Origin: JANWZL01 sp037445185
GTDB taxonomy: Bacteria > Pseudomonadota > Gammaproteobacteria > Burkholderiales > Thiobacillaceae
Reading direction: 5' to 3'
NCBI GenBank assembly: GCA_037445185.1
Contig: JBBIKZ010000009.1
Span: 1-37,544, forward strand
DNA length: 37,544 nucleotides
Below the pieces are notes generated by a model, which worked only from the letters and a program-made list of their open reading frames with translations, was not told the DNA's origin and made no database searches. The stretch's first letter is position 1. Each line of letters starts with the position of its first letter. Positions 1 to 7,187 of this stretch are shown piece after piece. Position numbers and translations under genes: made by a program.

Positions 1-118
1 TGGAGAAACTGCCATAGCCGCGCGAGTTGCGTTTGGCGGCCTGAAACAGGCCGTTGATGGCTTCGGGGAAGCCATTGGTCTGGCGCGTCTGGGTCCAGGC
101 AACGATGCCGTCGAGATG
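1..118 (-). pseudogene. ISL3-family transposase, C-terminal fragment (truncated)
   Basis: Reading the minus strand from about position 118 gives HLDGIVAWTQTRQTNGF followed by EAINGLFQAAKRNSRGYGSF. This resembles the C-terminal part of ISL3-family transposases, where a (T/S)NG-x-x-EA-x-N segment precedes a QAAKR-x-x-RGY motif. The fragment has no start codon and continues past the left edge of the window. At its upstream end it abuts an IS256-type fragment on the opposite strand, so it has lost at least its N-terminal part. It is a remnant, not a functional gene. The family assignment rests on motif recall only. Confidence 0.6.
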
Positions 119-558
119 AGAACGAGCTGAATCTGGCGAGTTGGCAGGAGCGCAAGCGCTTGGCTGCGGCCTTGAAACCGATCTACCAGGCCGCCACCGC
201 CGAGACTGCCGCAACCGCACTGGAAGCCTTTGCCCAGGGCGAATGGGGAAGGAAATTCCCGACGGTGGCGACGATGTGGCAGCGCCAGTGGGAACAGGTG
301 ATTCCGTTCTTCAGCTACCCGCCCGACGTGCGCAAAATCATCTACACCACGAATGCCATCGAGAGCCTGCACATGCAACTGCGCAAGATCGTGAAGAACC
401 GGGGACATTTCCCCAGCGATGAGGCAGCCAGCAAATTGCTGTACCTGGCCTTGCGCAATATCGAGAAAGATTGGAAGATGCCACCCATTACCTGGAAACA
501 GGCGGCTAACCAGTTCGCCATCCTGTTCGGCGAACGATTTACGAATGCACTGAACTGA
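118..558 (+). pseudogene. IS256-family (mutator-type) transposase, C-terminal remnant
   Basis: The frame opens near 118 without a credible start and reads NELNLASWQERKRLAAALKP, then a KIIYTTNAIESLHMQLRKIV segment at about 336-395, a GHFPSDEAA segment and a NQFAILFGERF C-terminus. The YTTNAIES block carries the last catalytic acidic residue of the DDE triad in IS256 transposases. Intact members are about 400 residues; only about 145 remain, so the two upstream aspartates are missing. A TTG at 160 is the first possible start but lies inside the conserved region. The left side is fused to the oppositely oriented ISL3 fragment. It cannot transpose on its own. Confidence 0.8.
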
Positions 559-600
559 GATTTTTTAACCCGACCTCAGCACACAGAATTTCTGACGCTA
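559..600. mobile_element. Probable right terminus of the IS256-type element
   Basis: The 40 bases after the transposase stop (gattttttaacccgacctc followed by agcacacagaatttctgac) look like an IS256-family end, where the terminal inverted repeat lies shortly after the transposase stop. The left terminus is missing from the window, so the inverted repeat cannot be matched and the exact boundary is inferred. GC content is lower here than in the flanking genes. Confidence 0.35.
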
Positions 601-673
601 CCGGGATACGGTGCGGTGTGTCGGGTGGTGCAACCCGCCGGGATCGCCAGGCGCCGGCGAACCCGCTGCTCGC

Positions 674-1456
674 ATGATGGCAACCGTTGTCCTGGATTTA
701 GGCAGCCCCGTGAAACCCCTTCAGGGTGAAGGCGGGTTCCTGCTGCGGCGCCTCGGTTTTGTCGAATACGAACCGACCTGGCAGGCCATGCGCGACTTCA
801 CCACCGCGCGCGGTCCCGACACGCCGGACGAGCTCTGGCTGCTGGAGCATACGCCGGTGTTCACCCTGGGCCAGGCGGGCAGGCGCGAGCATCTGCTGGC
901 GGATGTCGGTGTGCCGGTGATCGCCTGCGACCGCGGCGGCCAGGTGACGTATCACGGACCGGGGCAGGCGGTGGTATACGTGCTGGTGGACCTGAAGCGC
1001 CGCGGCTATGGGGTGAAGGAACTGGTGCGTCGCCTGGAACAGGCGGTGATCGATCTGCTGGTGGACGCTGGCGTGCAGGCGCAGCGGCTTGCCGGGGCGC
1101 CGGGGGTGTATGTGGCGTTGCCGGACGCAGACGCCGCGATGAACAGTAAACCCCCCGGCCCTTCGGGCCACCCCCCTTGTCAGGGGGGCAATGCTCCGGC
1201 CCCTGCGCGTGACCTGCTCCGTCGAGGGTGCGAGGGGCGGTTGGCCAAGGTTGCCGCCTTGGGCCTGCGCGTGCGCAACGGCTGCACCTATCACGGTCTG
1301 GCGCTCAACGTGGACCTCGACCTGACGCCGTTTGCGGCGATCAATCCCTGTGGCTATGCGGGCCTGGCGGTCACGCGGCTGCGGGATCTGGGGGTCGATC
1401 TGGATGTGGCGGCTGCGGGGGAGGCGCTGGCGCGGCGGTTGCAGGGTCTGTTGTAG
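674..1456 (+). CDS. lipB: Octanoyl-[acyl-carrier-protein]:protein N-octanoyltransferase LipB, with internal insertion
   Basis: LipB moves octanoyl groups from acyl carrier protein to lipoyl domains, the first step of lipoate synthesis, in the cytoplasm. The 260-residue product shows the N-terminal LGFVEYEPTWQAMRDFT segment, the DRGGQVTYHGPGQ block, LGLRVRNGCTYHGLALNVD, and the catalytic INPCGYAG with Cys226. The catalytic lysine is kept as Lys192 in LAKVAALG. Between VYVA and that lysine lies an in-frame insertion of about 41 codons (1118-1240) not expected in the family; without it the length would be normal. The ATG at 674 (or 677) is preferred over the GTG at 611 because homology begins soon after it. 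It ends in TAG and converges on ubiE. Usual partner lipA is not seen here. Confidence 0.9.
   Translation: MMATVVLDLGSPVKPLQGEGGFLLRRLGFVEYEPTWQAMRDFTTARGPDTPDELWLLEHTPVFTLGQAGRREHLLADVGVPVIACDRGGQVTYHGPGQAVVYVLVDLKRRGYGVKELVRRLEQAVIDLLVDAGVQAQRLAGAPGVYVALPDADAAMNSKPPGPSGHPPCQGGNAPAPARDLLRRGCEGRLAKVAALGLRVRNGCTYHGLALNVDLDLTPFAAINPCGYAGLAVTRLRDLGVDLDVAAAGEALARRLQGLL
1118..1240. repeat. Palindrome-rich in-frame insertion inside lipB
   Basis: This 123-base stretch interrupts the conserved LipB sequence without changing the frame. It holds two hairpins in a row: ggcccttcgggcc, then ccccccttgtcagggggg. The encoded peptide is rich in Pro, Gly, Ala and Arg (for example PPGPSGHPPCQGG) and has no LipB counterpart. 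The shape suggests a small mobile repeat that landed in the gene; no second copy occurs in this window. Exact ends are set by where LipB similarity stops and resumes. Confidence 0.6.
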
Positions 1457-1566
1457 TCGCGTGGGCCGGGTCAAACCCGCACCGTGCATGGGACCATGGC
1501 CCTGGCGGTGGTCAGTGCCGCAGGGTGGCCTTCTGGCCGACACGTGTACATCGTCACATCAACCCC

Positions 1567-1588
1567 GTCGGTCTCAAGGCCAACTTAT
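1567..1588 (-). repeat. Degenerate copy of a dispersed palindromic repeat
   Basis: The sequence gtcggtctcaaggccaactt followed by at lies in the 164-base gap between the convergent lipB and ubiE genes. It matches, with a few changes, the reverse complement of the unit seen at 25227-25248 (ataggccgggcttcagcccg followed by ac). Its position between two convergent ends is typical of extragenic palindromic repeats. No other feature is visible between 1457 and 1620. Confidence 0.45.
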
Positions 1589-1620
1589 GGCCGAGCTGCA
1601 ATCCGAGGGACATCAGGGGA

Positions 1621-2358
1621 TCAGAACTTGTAGCCGGTGTGCAGGGCCACCACGCCCAGGGTGAGGTTGAAGTAGTCCACCCGGGAGAACCCGGCCTGTT
1701 CCATCATCGCCTTGAGGGTCGCCTGGTCGGGGTGCATGCGGATGGACTCGGCCAGATAGCGATAGCTCGCGGCGTCCTTGGCCACGAGCTGCCCCATCCT
1801 GGGCAAGACCTGGAAGGAATAGAGGTCATAGAGCGGCGCCAGGGGTTTGGCCACGCGGGAGAATTCCAGCACCAGCAGCTTGCCGCCGGGTTTGAGCACC
1901 CTCAGCATCTCCTTGAGCGCCAGCTCCTTGTGCGTCATGTTGCGCAGCCCAAAGGCCACGGTGACGCGGTCGAAGTAGTCGGCCGGAAAAGGCAGCCGCT
2001 CGGCGTCGCACTGCACGCAGGGCAGCAGCCGCCCCTCGTCCAGCATGCGGTCGCGGCCGACGCTCAACATGGAGCCGTTGATGTCGGTCAGCCAGACCTC
2101 GCCCGTCTCGCCGACGCCGTCGGAGAGCAGCCGGGCGATGTCGCCGGTACCGCCGGCGATGTCGAGGCAGCGCATGCCCGGCCGCAAGGCCGCCTGGCCG
2201 GCCAGGAAATGCTTCCACAGCCGGTGCAGGCCCAGCGACATGAGGTCGTTCATAAGGTCGTAGCGTTGTGCTACGGAATGGAACACCTCGGCGACCCGAT
2301 TGGCCTTCTCGTGTTCGGGGACGGTCTGGTAGCCGAAATCGGTGGTGGGCTCGGGCAT
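1621..2358 (-). CDS. ubiE: Bifunctional demethylmenaquinone/ubiquinone C-methyltransferase UbiE
   Basis: UbiE performs the SAM-dependent C-methylation of the quinone ring in ubiquinone and menaquinone biosynthesis, at the inner face of the cytoplasmic membrane. The 245-residue product is full length for the family. It has the family signature YDLMNDLMSLGLHRLWK (33-49), SAM-binding motif I LDIAGGTGD (65-73), the VAFGLRN signature near 134-140, and a LKPGGKLLVLEFS segment at 155-167. The start at 2358 is chosen because MPEPTTDFGYQTVPEHEK is a typical N-terminus; the longer open frame upstream overlaps yggX. It lies 8 bases downstream of yggX and is probably co-transcribed with it. Confidence 0.96.
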   Translation of the reverse strand: MPEPTTDFGYQTVPEHEKANRVAEVFHSVAQRYDLMNDLMSLGLHRLWKHFLAGQAALRPGMRCLDIAGGTGDIARLLSDGVGETGEVWLTDINGSMLSVGRDRMLDEGRLLPCVQCDAERLPFPADYFDRVTVAFGLRNMTHKELALKEMLRVLKPGGKLLVLEFSRVAKPLAPLYDLYSFQVLPRMGQLVAKDAASYRYLAESIRMHPDQATLKAMMEQAGFSRVDYFNLTLGVVALHTGYKF

Positions 2359-2366
2359 GGCCGGCT

Positions 2367-2636
2367 TCACTTGGTCGGGACGTAGCCTTGGGGGGCGCCC
2401 ACACCCTCGCCGAAGAAGTATTTCTCGGCCTGCTCCATGAGGTATTTGCGGTGCTGGGCGTCGGCGAGGTTGAGCCGGTTCTCGTTGATGATCATGGTCT
2501 GCAACCGAATCCAGCCCGCCCAGGCCTCTTTGGAGACGTTCTCGAAGATGCGCTTGCCCAGCTCGCCCGGATAGGGTGGGAAATCCATGCCTTCGGCCTC
2601 GCGGCCCAGTTTGATGCATTGCACCATGCGTGCCAT
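2367..2636 (-). CDS. yggX: Probable Fe(2+)-trafficking protein YggX
   Basis: An 89-residue small cytoplasmic protein of the YggX family, which protects Fe-S clusters from oxidative damage and is proposed to carry ferrous iron. It has the family N-terminus MARMVQCIKLG with the conserved Cys7, the MDFPPYPGELG segment, and the WIRLQTMIINENRLN and EQAEKYFFGEG blocks. The length matches the family. It lies between the TPR gene (59 bases upstream) and ubiE (8 bases downstream), all on the minus strand. A function beside an Fe-S- and quinone-dependent respiratory chain is plausible but not shown. Confidence 0.95.
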   Translation of the reverse strand: MARMVQCIKLGREAEGMDFPPYPGELGKRIFENVSKEAWAGWIRLQTMIINENRLNLADAQHRKYLMEQAEKYFFGEGVGAPQGYVPTK

Positions 2637-2695
2637 GGTCGTTACTCCTGACAGACTGATGATGGGGCGATGTTAGCCCAAGGCCGCGGGGAACG

Positions 2696-3025
2696 TCATC
2701 CGCCTGCCGCGAGCTGCTTCTCGAGGCGTCGCGCGAACACCTTCATCTCCTTGGCGGCCTGCACGTCGCCTTTGCTCTCGGCCGCAGCGATGCCATGGCG
2801 GTAGGCCTCCAGCGCCTCGGTCAGCGCCCCCGTGTCGGTCAGGGCCCGGCCCAGCAGCTTCCAGGCGGCCGAGTAGCGCGGATCGTGGCTGACCGCCTGG
2901 CGCAGATGCACGACGGCCTCCTCGACTCGGCCCGCCTTGAGGTATTCGTTGCCCAGGGCATAGCGCAGGAGGGCGTCGTCCCGCCCCTGCGCCAGCAGCT
3001 TTTCGAAAGTGGCCAGCGCCGACAC
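2696..3025 (-). CDS. Small tetratricopeptide repeat protein
   Basis: A 109-residue, mostly helical soluble protein with about two TPR units (roughly residues 17-50 and 51-84): ALLRYALGNEYLKAGRVEEA, then AAWKLLGRALTDTGALTEAL. It has no signal peptide or membrane segment, so it is probably a cytoplasmic adaptor for protein-protein contacts. It starts with GTG at 3025, directly after the trkH stop (3026-3028); an ATG at 3029 is in another frame. The junction suggests translational coupling to trkH. No specific partner can be named. Confidence 0.8.
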   Translation of the reverse strand: MSALATFEKLLAQGRDDALLRYALGNEYLKAGRVEEAVVHLRQAVSHDPRYSAAWKLLGRALTDTGALTEALEAYRHGIAAAESKGDVQAAKEMKVFARRLEKQLAAGG

Positions 3026-4483
3026 TCATTTCCTCCAGAACGCAGGGGTGAGGACCACCAGCAGGGTGAACAGTTCCAGCCGCCCCATGAGCATGGCGAG
3101 GGTACAGAGCCAGGTCTGGAAATCGTTCAGCACGGCATAGTTGGTGGCAGGGCCGACCTGGCCCAGACCGGGCCCGGTGTTGTTGAGGGTGGCCACGACG
3201 GCGGTGAAGGACGTGAACACATCCAGCCCCGAGGCGGCCAGGGCCAAGGTGAAGAGGACGATGCTGGCCACATAGACGAAGAAGAAGGCCAGCACGGCAT
3301 AGATGATCTTGTTGGGCACGACGTGCTCGCCCAGCTTGGTGGGGGTTTGCGCGTTGGGATGCATGAGCTTGATCAGTTCCCGATAGAGCTGCTTGTAGAG
3401 GAGCTTGGCACGTATCATCTTGATGCCGCCGCCGGTGGAGCCGGAGCAGGCGGCGAAGCTGCCCAGGAAGAGCATCCACAGGGCGGCGAAATAAGGCCAG
3501 GCGTTGTAGTCGTCGTTGACATAGCCGAGCGAGGTGGCGAGCGAGATGGTGTTGAAGGCGGCGTAGCGCAGGGCACTGGGAAAGTCCAGATAGACGTCCT
3601 TGGCCCAGAGGTAGAGGGCGACGCCCAGGCAGCTCGCGAGCACCACGCTCAGGAAGACGCGGATCTCGGCGTCGGTCAGGTAGACGCGGAAGCTGCGGCT
3701 GCGCAGGAAGAGGAAATGGCTGGCGAAGTTCATCGCCGCGAGCAGCGCGAAGACCATGGTGATGACTTCCAGCGTGACCGAGTCGAAATACCCCAGGCTG
3801 GCGTCATAGGCGGAAAACCCGCCCAGGGCCATGGTGCTGAAGGCATGGATGAGCGCATCCAGCCAGGTCATGCCGCCCAGGTGGTAGGCCAGCATGCAGG
3901 CGGCGGTGAGTAGGATGTACACGAGCCACAACCCCTTCGCCGTCTCGGTCATGCGCGGCGTGAGCTTGGTATCTTTCATGGGCGTGGGCACCTCGGCCTT
4001 GAACATCTGCCGACCCCCCACGCCCAGCAGCGGCAGGATGGCCACCGCCAGCACGATGACGCCCATGCCGCCCAGCCAGTGTAGCTGCGTGCGCCACAGG
4101 TTGATGGACTTGGGCAGGTCGTCCAGCCCCGCCAGCACCGTCGCCCCGGTAGCCGTGAGTCCGGACATGGCCTCGAAGTAGGCATCGGTGAAACTCAGCC
4201 CCGGCAGGTAGAACATGAGCGGCAGTGAGGCGAACAGGGGCAGGATGGACCAGACCAGCACCACCAGCAGGAAGCCGTCGCGGCTGCGCATCTCGCGATA
4301 GTGGCGGCGGGAGACGAGCCACAGCACAAGACCGGTGACCAGGGTGACGGCCAGGGCCTCGTCATAGGCACGTTGCGCATCGTCGCCCTCGAGCCGGGAG
4401 ACCGTCAGGGGCAGCAGCATGGACAGCCCGAAAACCGTGACGATCAGGCCCAGCACATGCAGGATGGGGGCCAGGCGGTGCAT
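3026..4483 (-). CDS. trkH: Trk system potassium uptake protein TrkH
   Basis: The membrane-embedded pore subunit of the Trk K+ uptake system. The 485-residue product is strongly hydrophobic and has the four pore loops of the TrkH/KtrB superfamily, each with a selectivity-filter glycine: GLTATGATVL, TMALGGFSAYD, ACSGSTGGGIKMIR and LNNTGPGLGQVG. Length is normal for TrkH. It follows trkA by 45 bases on the same strand, consistent with one unit encoding pore and cytoplasmic gating ring. The next gene starts at its stop codon. Confidence 0.96.
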   Translation of the reverse strand: MHRLAPILHVLGLIVTVFGLSMLLPLTVSRLEGDDAQRAYDEALAVTLVTGLVLWLVSRRHYREMRSRDGFLLVVLVWSILPLFASLPLMFYLPGLSFTDAYFEAMSGLTATGATVLAGLDDLPKSINLWRTQLHWLGGMGVIVLAVAILPLLGVGGRQMFKAEVPTPMKDTKLTPRMTETAKGLWLVYILLTAACMLAYHLGGMTWLDALIHAFSTMALGGFSAYDASLGYFDSVTLEVITMVFALLAAMNFASHFLFLRSRSFRVYLTDAEIRVFLSVVLASCLGVALYLWAKDVYLDFPSALRYAAFNTISLATSLGYVNDDYNAWPYFAALWMLFLGSFAACSGSTGGGIKMIRAKLLYKQLYRELIKLMHPNAQTPTKLGEHVVPNKIIYAVLAFFFVYVASIVLFTLALAASGLDVFTSFTAVVATLNNTGPGLGQVGPATNYAVLNDFQTWLCTLAMLMGRLELFTLLVVLTPAFWRK

Positions 4484-4528
4484 GTCAGGCGTCAGAGGTC
4501 TGGAAGAGCATGGTTGTGCGCCCCAGCT

Positions 4529-5902
4529 TCAAAAGAAGCCCAGGTTGACCTGGAACAGGCGCTCGACCTTGGGCACCTGCCGCTTGTTGGGCACGAAGAT
4601 GATGAGGTGGTCCTCCGGCCGGATCAGCGTGTCGTGGTGGGCGATGATCACCGTCTCGCCGCGCAGGATGGCACCTATGCTCGCCCCCTCCGGCAGGGGG
4701 ACCTGTTCGATGCGGCGCCCGACCAGTTTCGAGCTCTTCTCGTCGCCGTGCACCACTGCCTCCATGGCCTCGGCCGCCCCCCGGCGCAGGCTGTGCACCA
4801 CCGTCACGTCACCGCGCCGGATGTGTGTGAGCAGCGGCCCGATGGTGGCCTGAGCCGGGGACAGGGCGATGTCGATCTCGCCGCCCTGCAACAGGTCGAC
4901 GTAGGTGGGACGGTTGATCAGCGCGATGACCTTGCGCACCCCCATGCGCTTGGCCAGCAGGCAGGACATGATGTTGTCCTCGTCGTCGTTGGTGAGCGCA
5001 CAGAAGACGTCCATCTCATCGACGTTCTCCTGCAGGAGCAGCTCCTCGTCGGTGGCGTCGCCCACCAGGACGAGCGTGTGTCGAAGCCGCTGGGCGAGCA
5101 CTTCGGCGCGCTGCTTGTTGAGGTCCATCAGCTTGACCTCGTAGTCGTCCTCCAGGGCGGCGGCCAGCCGGCTGCCGATGTTGCCGCCGCCGGCGATCAT
5201 CACCCGCCGCACCGACTGGTCGGCATGACGCATCTCCTTCATCACCGCCCGGATGTTCTCGGTGGCGGCGATGAAGAAGACCTCGTCGCCGTCCTCGATG
5301 ACGGTCCTGCCCTCCGGCACGATGGCACGGTCGCGGCGATAGATGGCCGCCACCCGCGCATCGAGCTCCGGCAGGTGTCGGCGCAGGTCTTTGAGTTCCT
5401 GCCCGACCAGGGGACCGCCGCGCCGCGCCTTGACCACCACGAGACGGATGCGGCTCTCGGCGAAGTCGACCACCTGCAGCGCCTCCGGGTAGTCGATGAG
5501 GCGGCGCAGATAGTTCGTGATCTCCTGCTCGGGGCTGATGGTGTAGTCCACCGCCATGTTCTCGGGCGCGAAGAGCTGCGGATTTTTCATGTAGTCCATC
5601 GCCCGAATGCGCGCGATCTTGGTGGGGATGTTGAACAGGGCGGCGGCCAGCTTGCAGGCCACCATGTTGGTCTCGTCCGACTGTGTGACCGCCACCAGCA
5701 TATCGGCGTCTTGCGCACCGGCGGCGCGCAGCACCGACGGGTGGGCGCCGTGGCCGACGATGGTGCGCAGGTCGTAGCGGTCCTGCAGCTCGGCGAGCTT
5801 GGCGGCGTCCACGTCCACCACCGTGATGTCGTTGGCCTCCGAGACCAGGCTGGCGGCGAGGTTGGAGCCCACCTGGCCGGCGCCGAGGATGATGATCTTC
5901 AT
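4529..5902 (-). CDS. trkA: Trk system potassium transporter, NAD-binding peripheral subunit TrkA
   Basis: TrkA forms the cytosolic nucleotide-binding gating ring on TrkH. The 457-residue product has two tandem RCK halves, each a Rossmann-fold RCK-N plus RCK-C domain. The first nucleotide-binding loop is GAGQVGSNLA (7-16), followed by VVDVD; the second is AGGGNIGSRLA at about 235, followed by LMDLN. This two-half architecture and length match E. coli TrkA. It lies 25 bases downstream of ntrX and upstream of trkH, as in many betaproteobacteria, which suggests that K+ uptake may be tied to NtrYX signalling; that link is inference. Confidence 0.97.
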   Translation of the reverse strand: MKIIILGAGQVGSNLAASLVSEANDITVVDVDAAKLAELQDRYDLRTIVGHGAHPSVLRAAGAQDADMLVAVTQSDETNMVACKLAAALFNIPTKIARIRAMDYMKNPQLFAPENMAVDYTISPEQEITNYLRRLIDYPEALQVVDFAESRIRLVVVKARRGGPLVGQELKDLRRHLPELDARVAAIYRRDRAIVPEGRTVIEDGDEVFFIAATENIRAVMKEMRHADQSVRRVMIAGGGNIGSRLAAALEDDYEVKLMDLNKQRAEVLAQRLRHTLVLVGDATDEELLLQENVDEMDVFCALTNDDEDNIMSCLLAKRMGVRKVIALINRPTYVDLLQGGEIDIALSPAQATIGPLLTHIRRGDVTVVHSLRRGAAEAMEAVVHGDEKSSKLVGRRIEQVPLPEGASIGAILRGETVIIAHHDTLIRPEDHLIIFVPNKRQVPKVERLFQVNLGFF

Positions 5903-5927
5903 CGTAGAACGCGAGCGACGCGCGGGC

Positions 5928-7187
5928 TCAGGACGACTCGTGCTTGTTCGGCAACTCGATGCCCAGGCTCTTCAACTTGCGGTAGAAGGCCGTGCGCTCC
6001 ATGCCGGCGCGCGCGGCCGCCTTGCTCACCGCCCAGCCGCATTCGTCGAGCAGCGCGTTCAGATAGACCCGTTCGAAGGCGTCGCGCGCCTCCTTGAGCG
6101 GGATGTCCAGCCTGATCCCCATGGCCACGGGCGGATTGCGCTGGGGCAGACCCGGCATGGCGTGCACGTCCTTGGCCTCGATGCGCGCCCCGTGTGCGGC
6201 CAGCGCCAGGCTGGTCAGCACGTTGCGCAGTTCGTCCAGATTGCCCGGCCAGTCATAGGCGGCCAGGGCCTGCAGCGCCTCGTCGCTGAGCATGGCGGGG
6301 GGCTCGCCATATTTGGCCGCCTCCTCAGCGAGGATTTGCCGGGCCAGCGGCGCGATGTCCTCCGGATGCTCGCGCAGGGGCGGCACACGCACCGCGATGC
6401 GGGCAAGAAGGTTGTAGAGGTCGCGCGAATAACTGCCCTGGGCCGCCTTTTCCGCCAGATTGATGGAGCTGGCGCAGACCACTCGCACGGTGTAGTCGCG
6501 CGCCTTCGCCAACACCATCTCGAGCCCCCGCTGCTGAAAGGGGGTCAACTCGCCGACCTCGGGCACGAAGAGCAGCCCCCCCTTCGCCTCGGCGAGCAGC
6601 TGCTGCGGGGTGTCCGCCAGTCGGGATAGCTCCTTCACCTCCACCAGGGGCGTCCTGGGCAGGTGCAGGAACCGCGCGCAGGCCTCGGCGCCGGCACCGC
6701 GTTCGCACGACAGCAGGATGGGTGCCCCGCTGCCGGCGGCATGCTTGAGCTTCTGGATGAGCAGGCGGACCGCCTCACTGTTGCCCAGCTCGGGGATTGC
6801 ATCCGGCATGGCGGGGGGTCTCGGCGTCTGGCGCAGGGCCCGTTCCACCGTCTCCAGCAGGCGTTTGTAGGGCACCGGCTTTTCCAGGAAGTCGAAGGCG
6901 CCCAGGCGGGTCGCCTCGACCGCGGTGTGGATGGTGCCGTGGCCGGACATCATGACCACCGGCATGTTGGCCTGGCCGGTGCTCACCCATTCCTTGAGCA
7001 GGCTGATACCGTCCAGGTCCGGCATCCAGATGTCCAGCAGCACCAGATCGGGCGCCTTGTCCTGCATGGCCCGGCGGGCGGCCTCGCCGTTTTCCGCCAG
7101 ACGCACCTCGTAGCCCTCCTCCTCCAGGATCTCCTGGACCAGGGTACGGATGCCCGGTTCGTCGTCCACCACCAGTATTTCACTCAT
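5928..7187 (-). CDS. ntrX: NtrX-type response regulator with a degenerate AAA+ domain
   Basis: Domains in order: receiver (1 to about 120) with phosphoacceptor Asp52 in LLDIWMPDLDG and Lys103 in FLEKP; an AAA+ region (about 130-345); and a Fis-type helix-turn-helix (about 375-412, VSKAAARAGMERTAFYRKLK). The AAA+ region is degenerate. Walker A reads SCERGAGAEA (160-169) without its lysine. The ELFGHEKGAFTGA segment that contacts sigma-54 is absent. Walker B reads LLFVPEVGEL with Pro in place of Asp. The arginine-finger region reads YSRDLYNLLARI, lacking both expected arginines. At 419 residues it is a little shorter than usual. It overlaps ntrY by 8 bases. It should still bind DNA and be phosphorylated, but probably cannot drive sigma-54 promoters. 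Confidence 0.9.
   Translation of the reverse strand: MSEILVVDDEPGIRTLVQEILEEEGYEVRLAENGEAARRAMQDKAPDLVLLDIWMPDLDGISLLKEWVSTGQANMPVVMMSGHGTIHTAVEATRLGAFDFLEKPVPYKRLLETVERALRQTPRPPAMPDAIPELGNSEAVRLLIQKLKHAAGSGAPILLSCERGAGAEACARFLHLPRTPLVEVKELSRLADTPQQLLAEAKGGLLFVPEVGELTPFQQRGLEMVLAKARDYTVRVVCASSINLAEKAAQGSYSRDLYNLLARIAVRVPPLREHPEDIAPLARQILAEEAAKYGEPPAMLSDEALQALAAYDWPGNLDELRNVLTSLALAAHGARIEAKDVHAMPGLPQRNPPVAMGIRLDIPLKEARDAFERVYLNALLDECGWAVSKAAARAGMERTAFYRKLKSLGIELPNKHESS

Noticed and set aside
1228..2385. Long open frame on the plus strand opposite ubiE, 385 codons
   Set aside because: It is antisense to a clearly recognised gene, has low-complexity Gly/Gln/His/Arg-rich sequence, and arises from the GC-rich codon bias.
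4301..6097. Plus-strand open frame of 598 codons opposite trkH and trkA
   Set aside because: Antisense shadow of trkA; composition is His/Asp/Val/Gly-rich with no recognisable domain.
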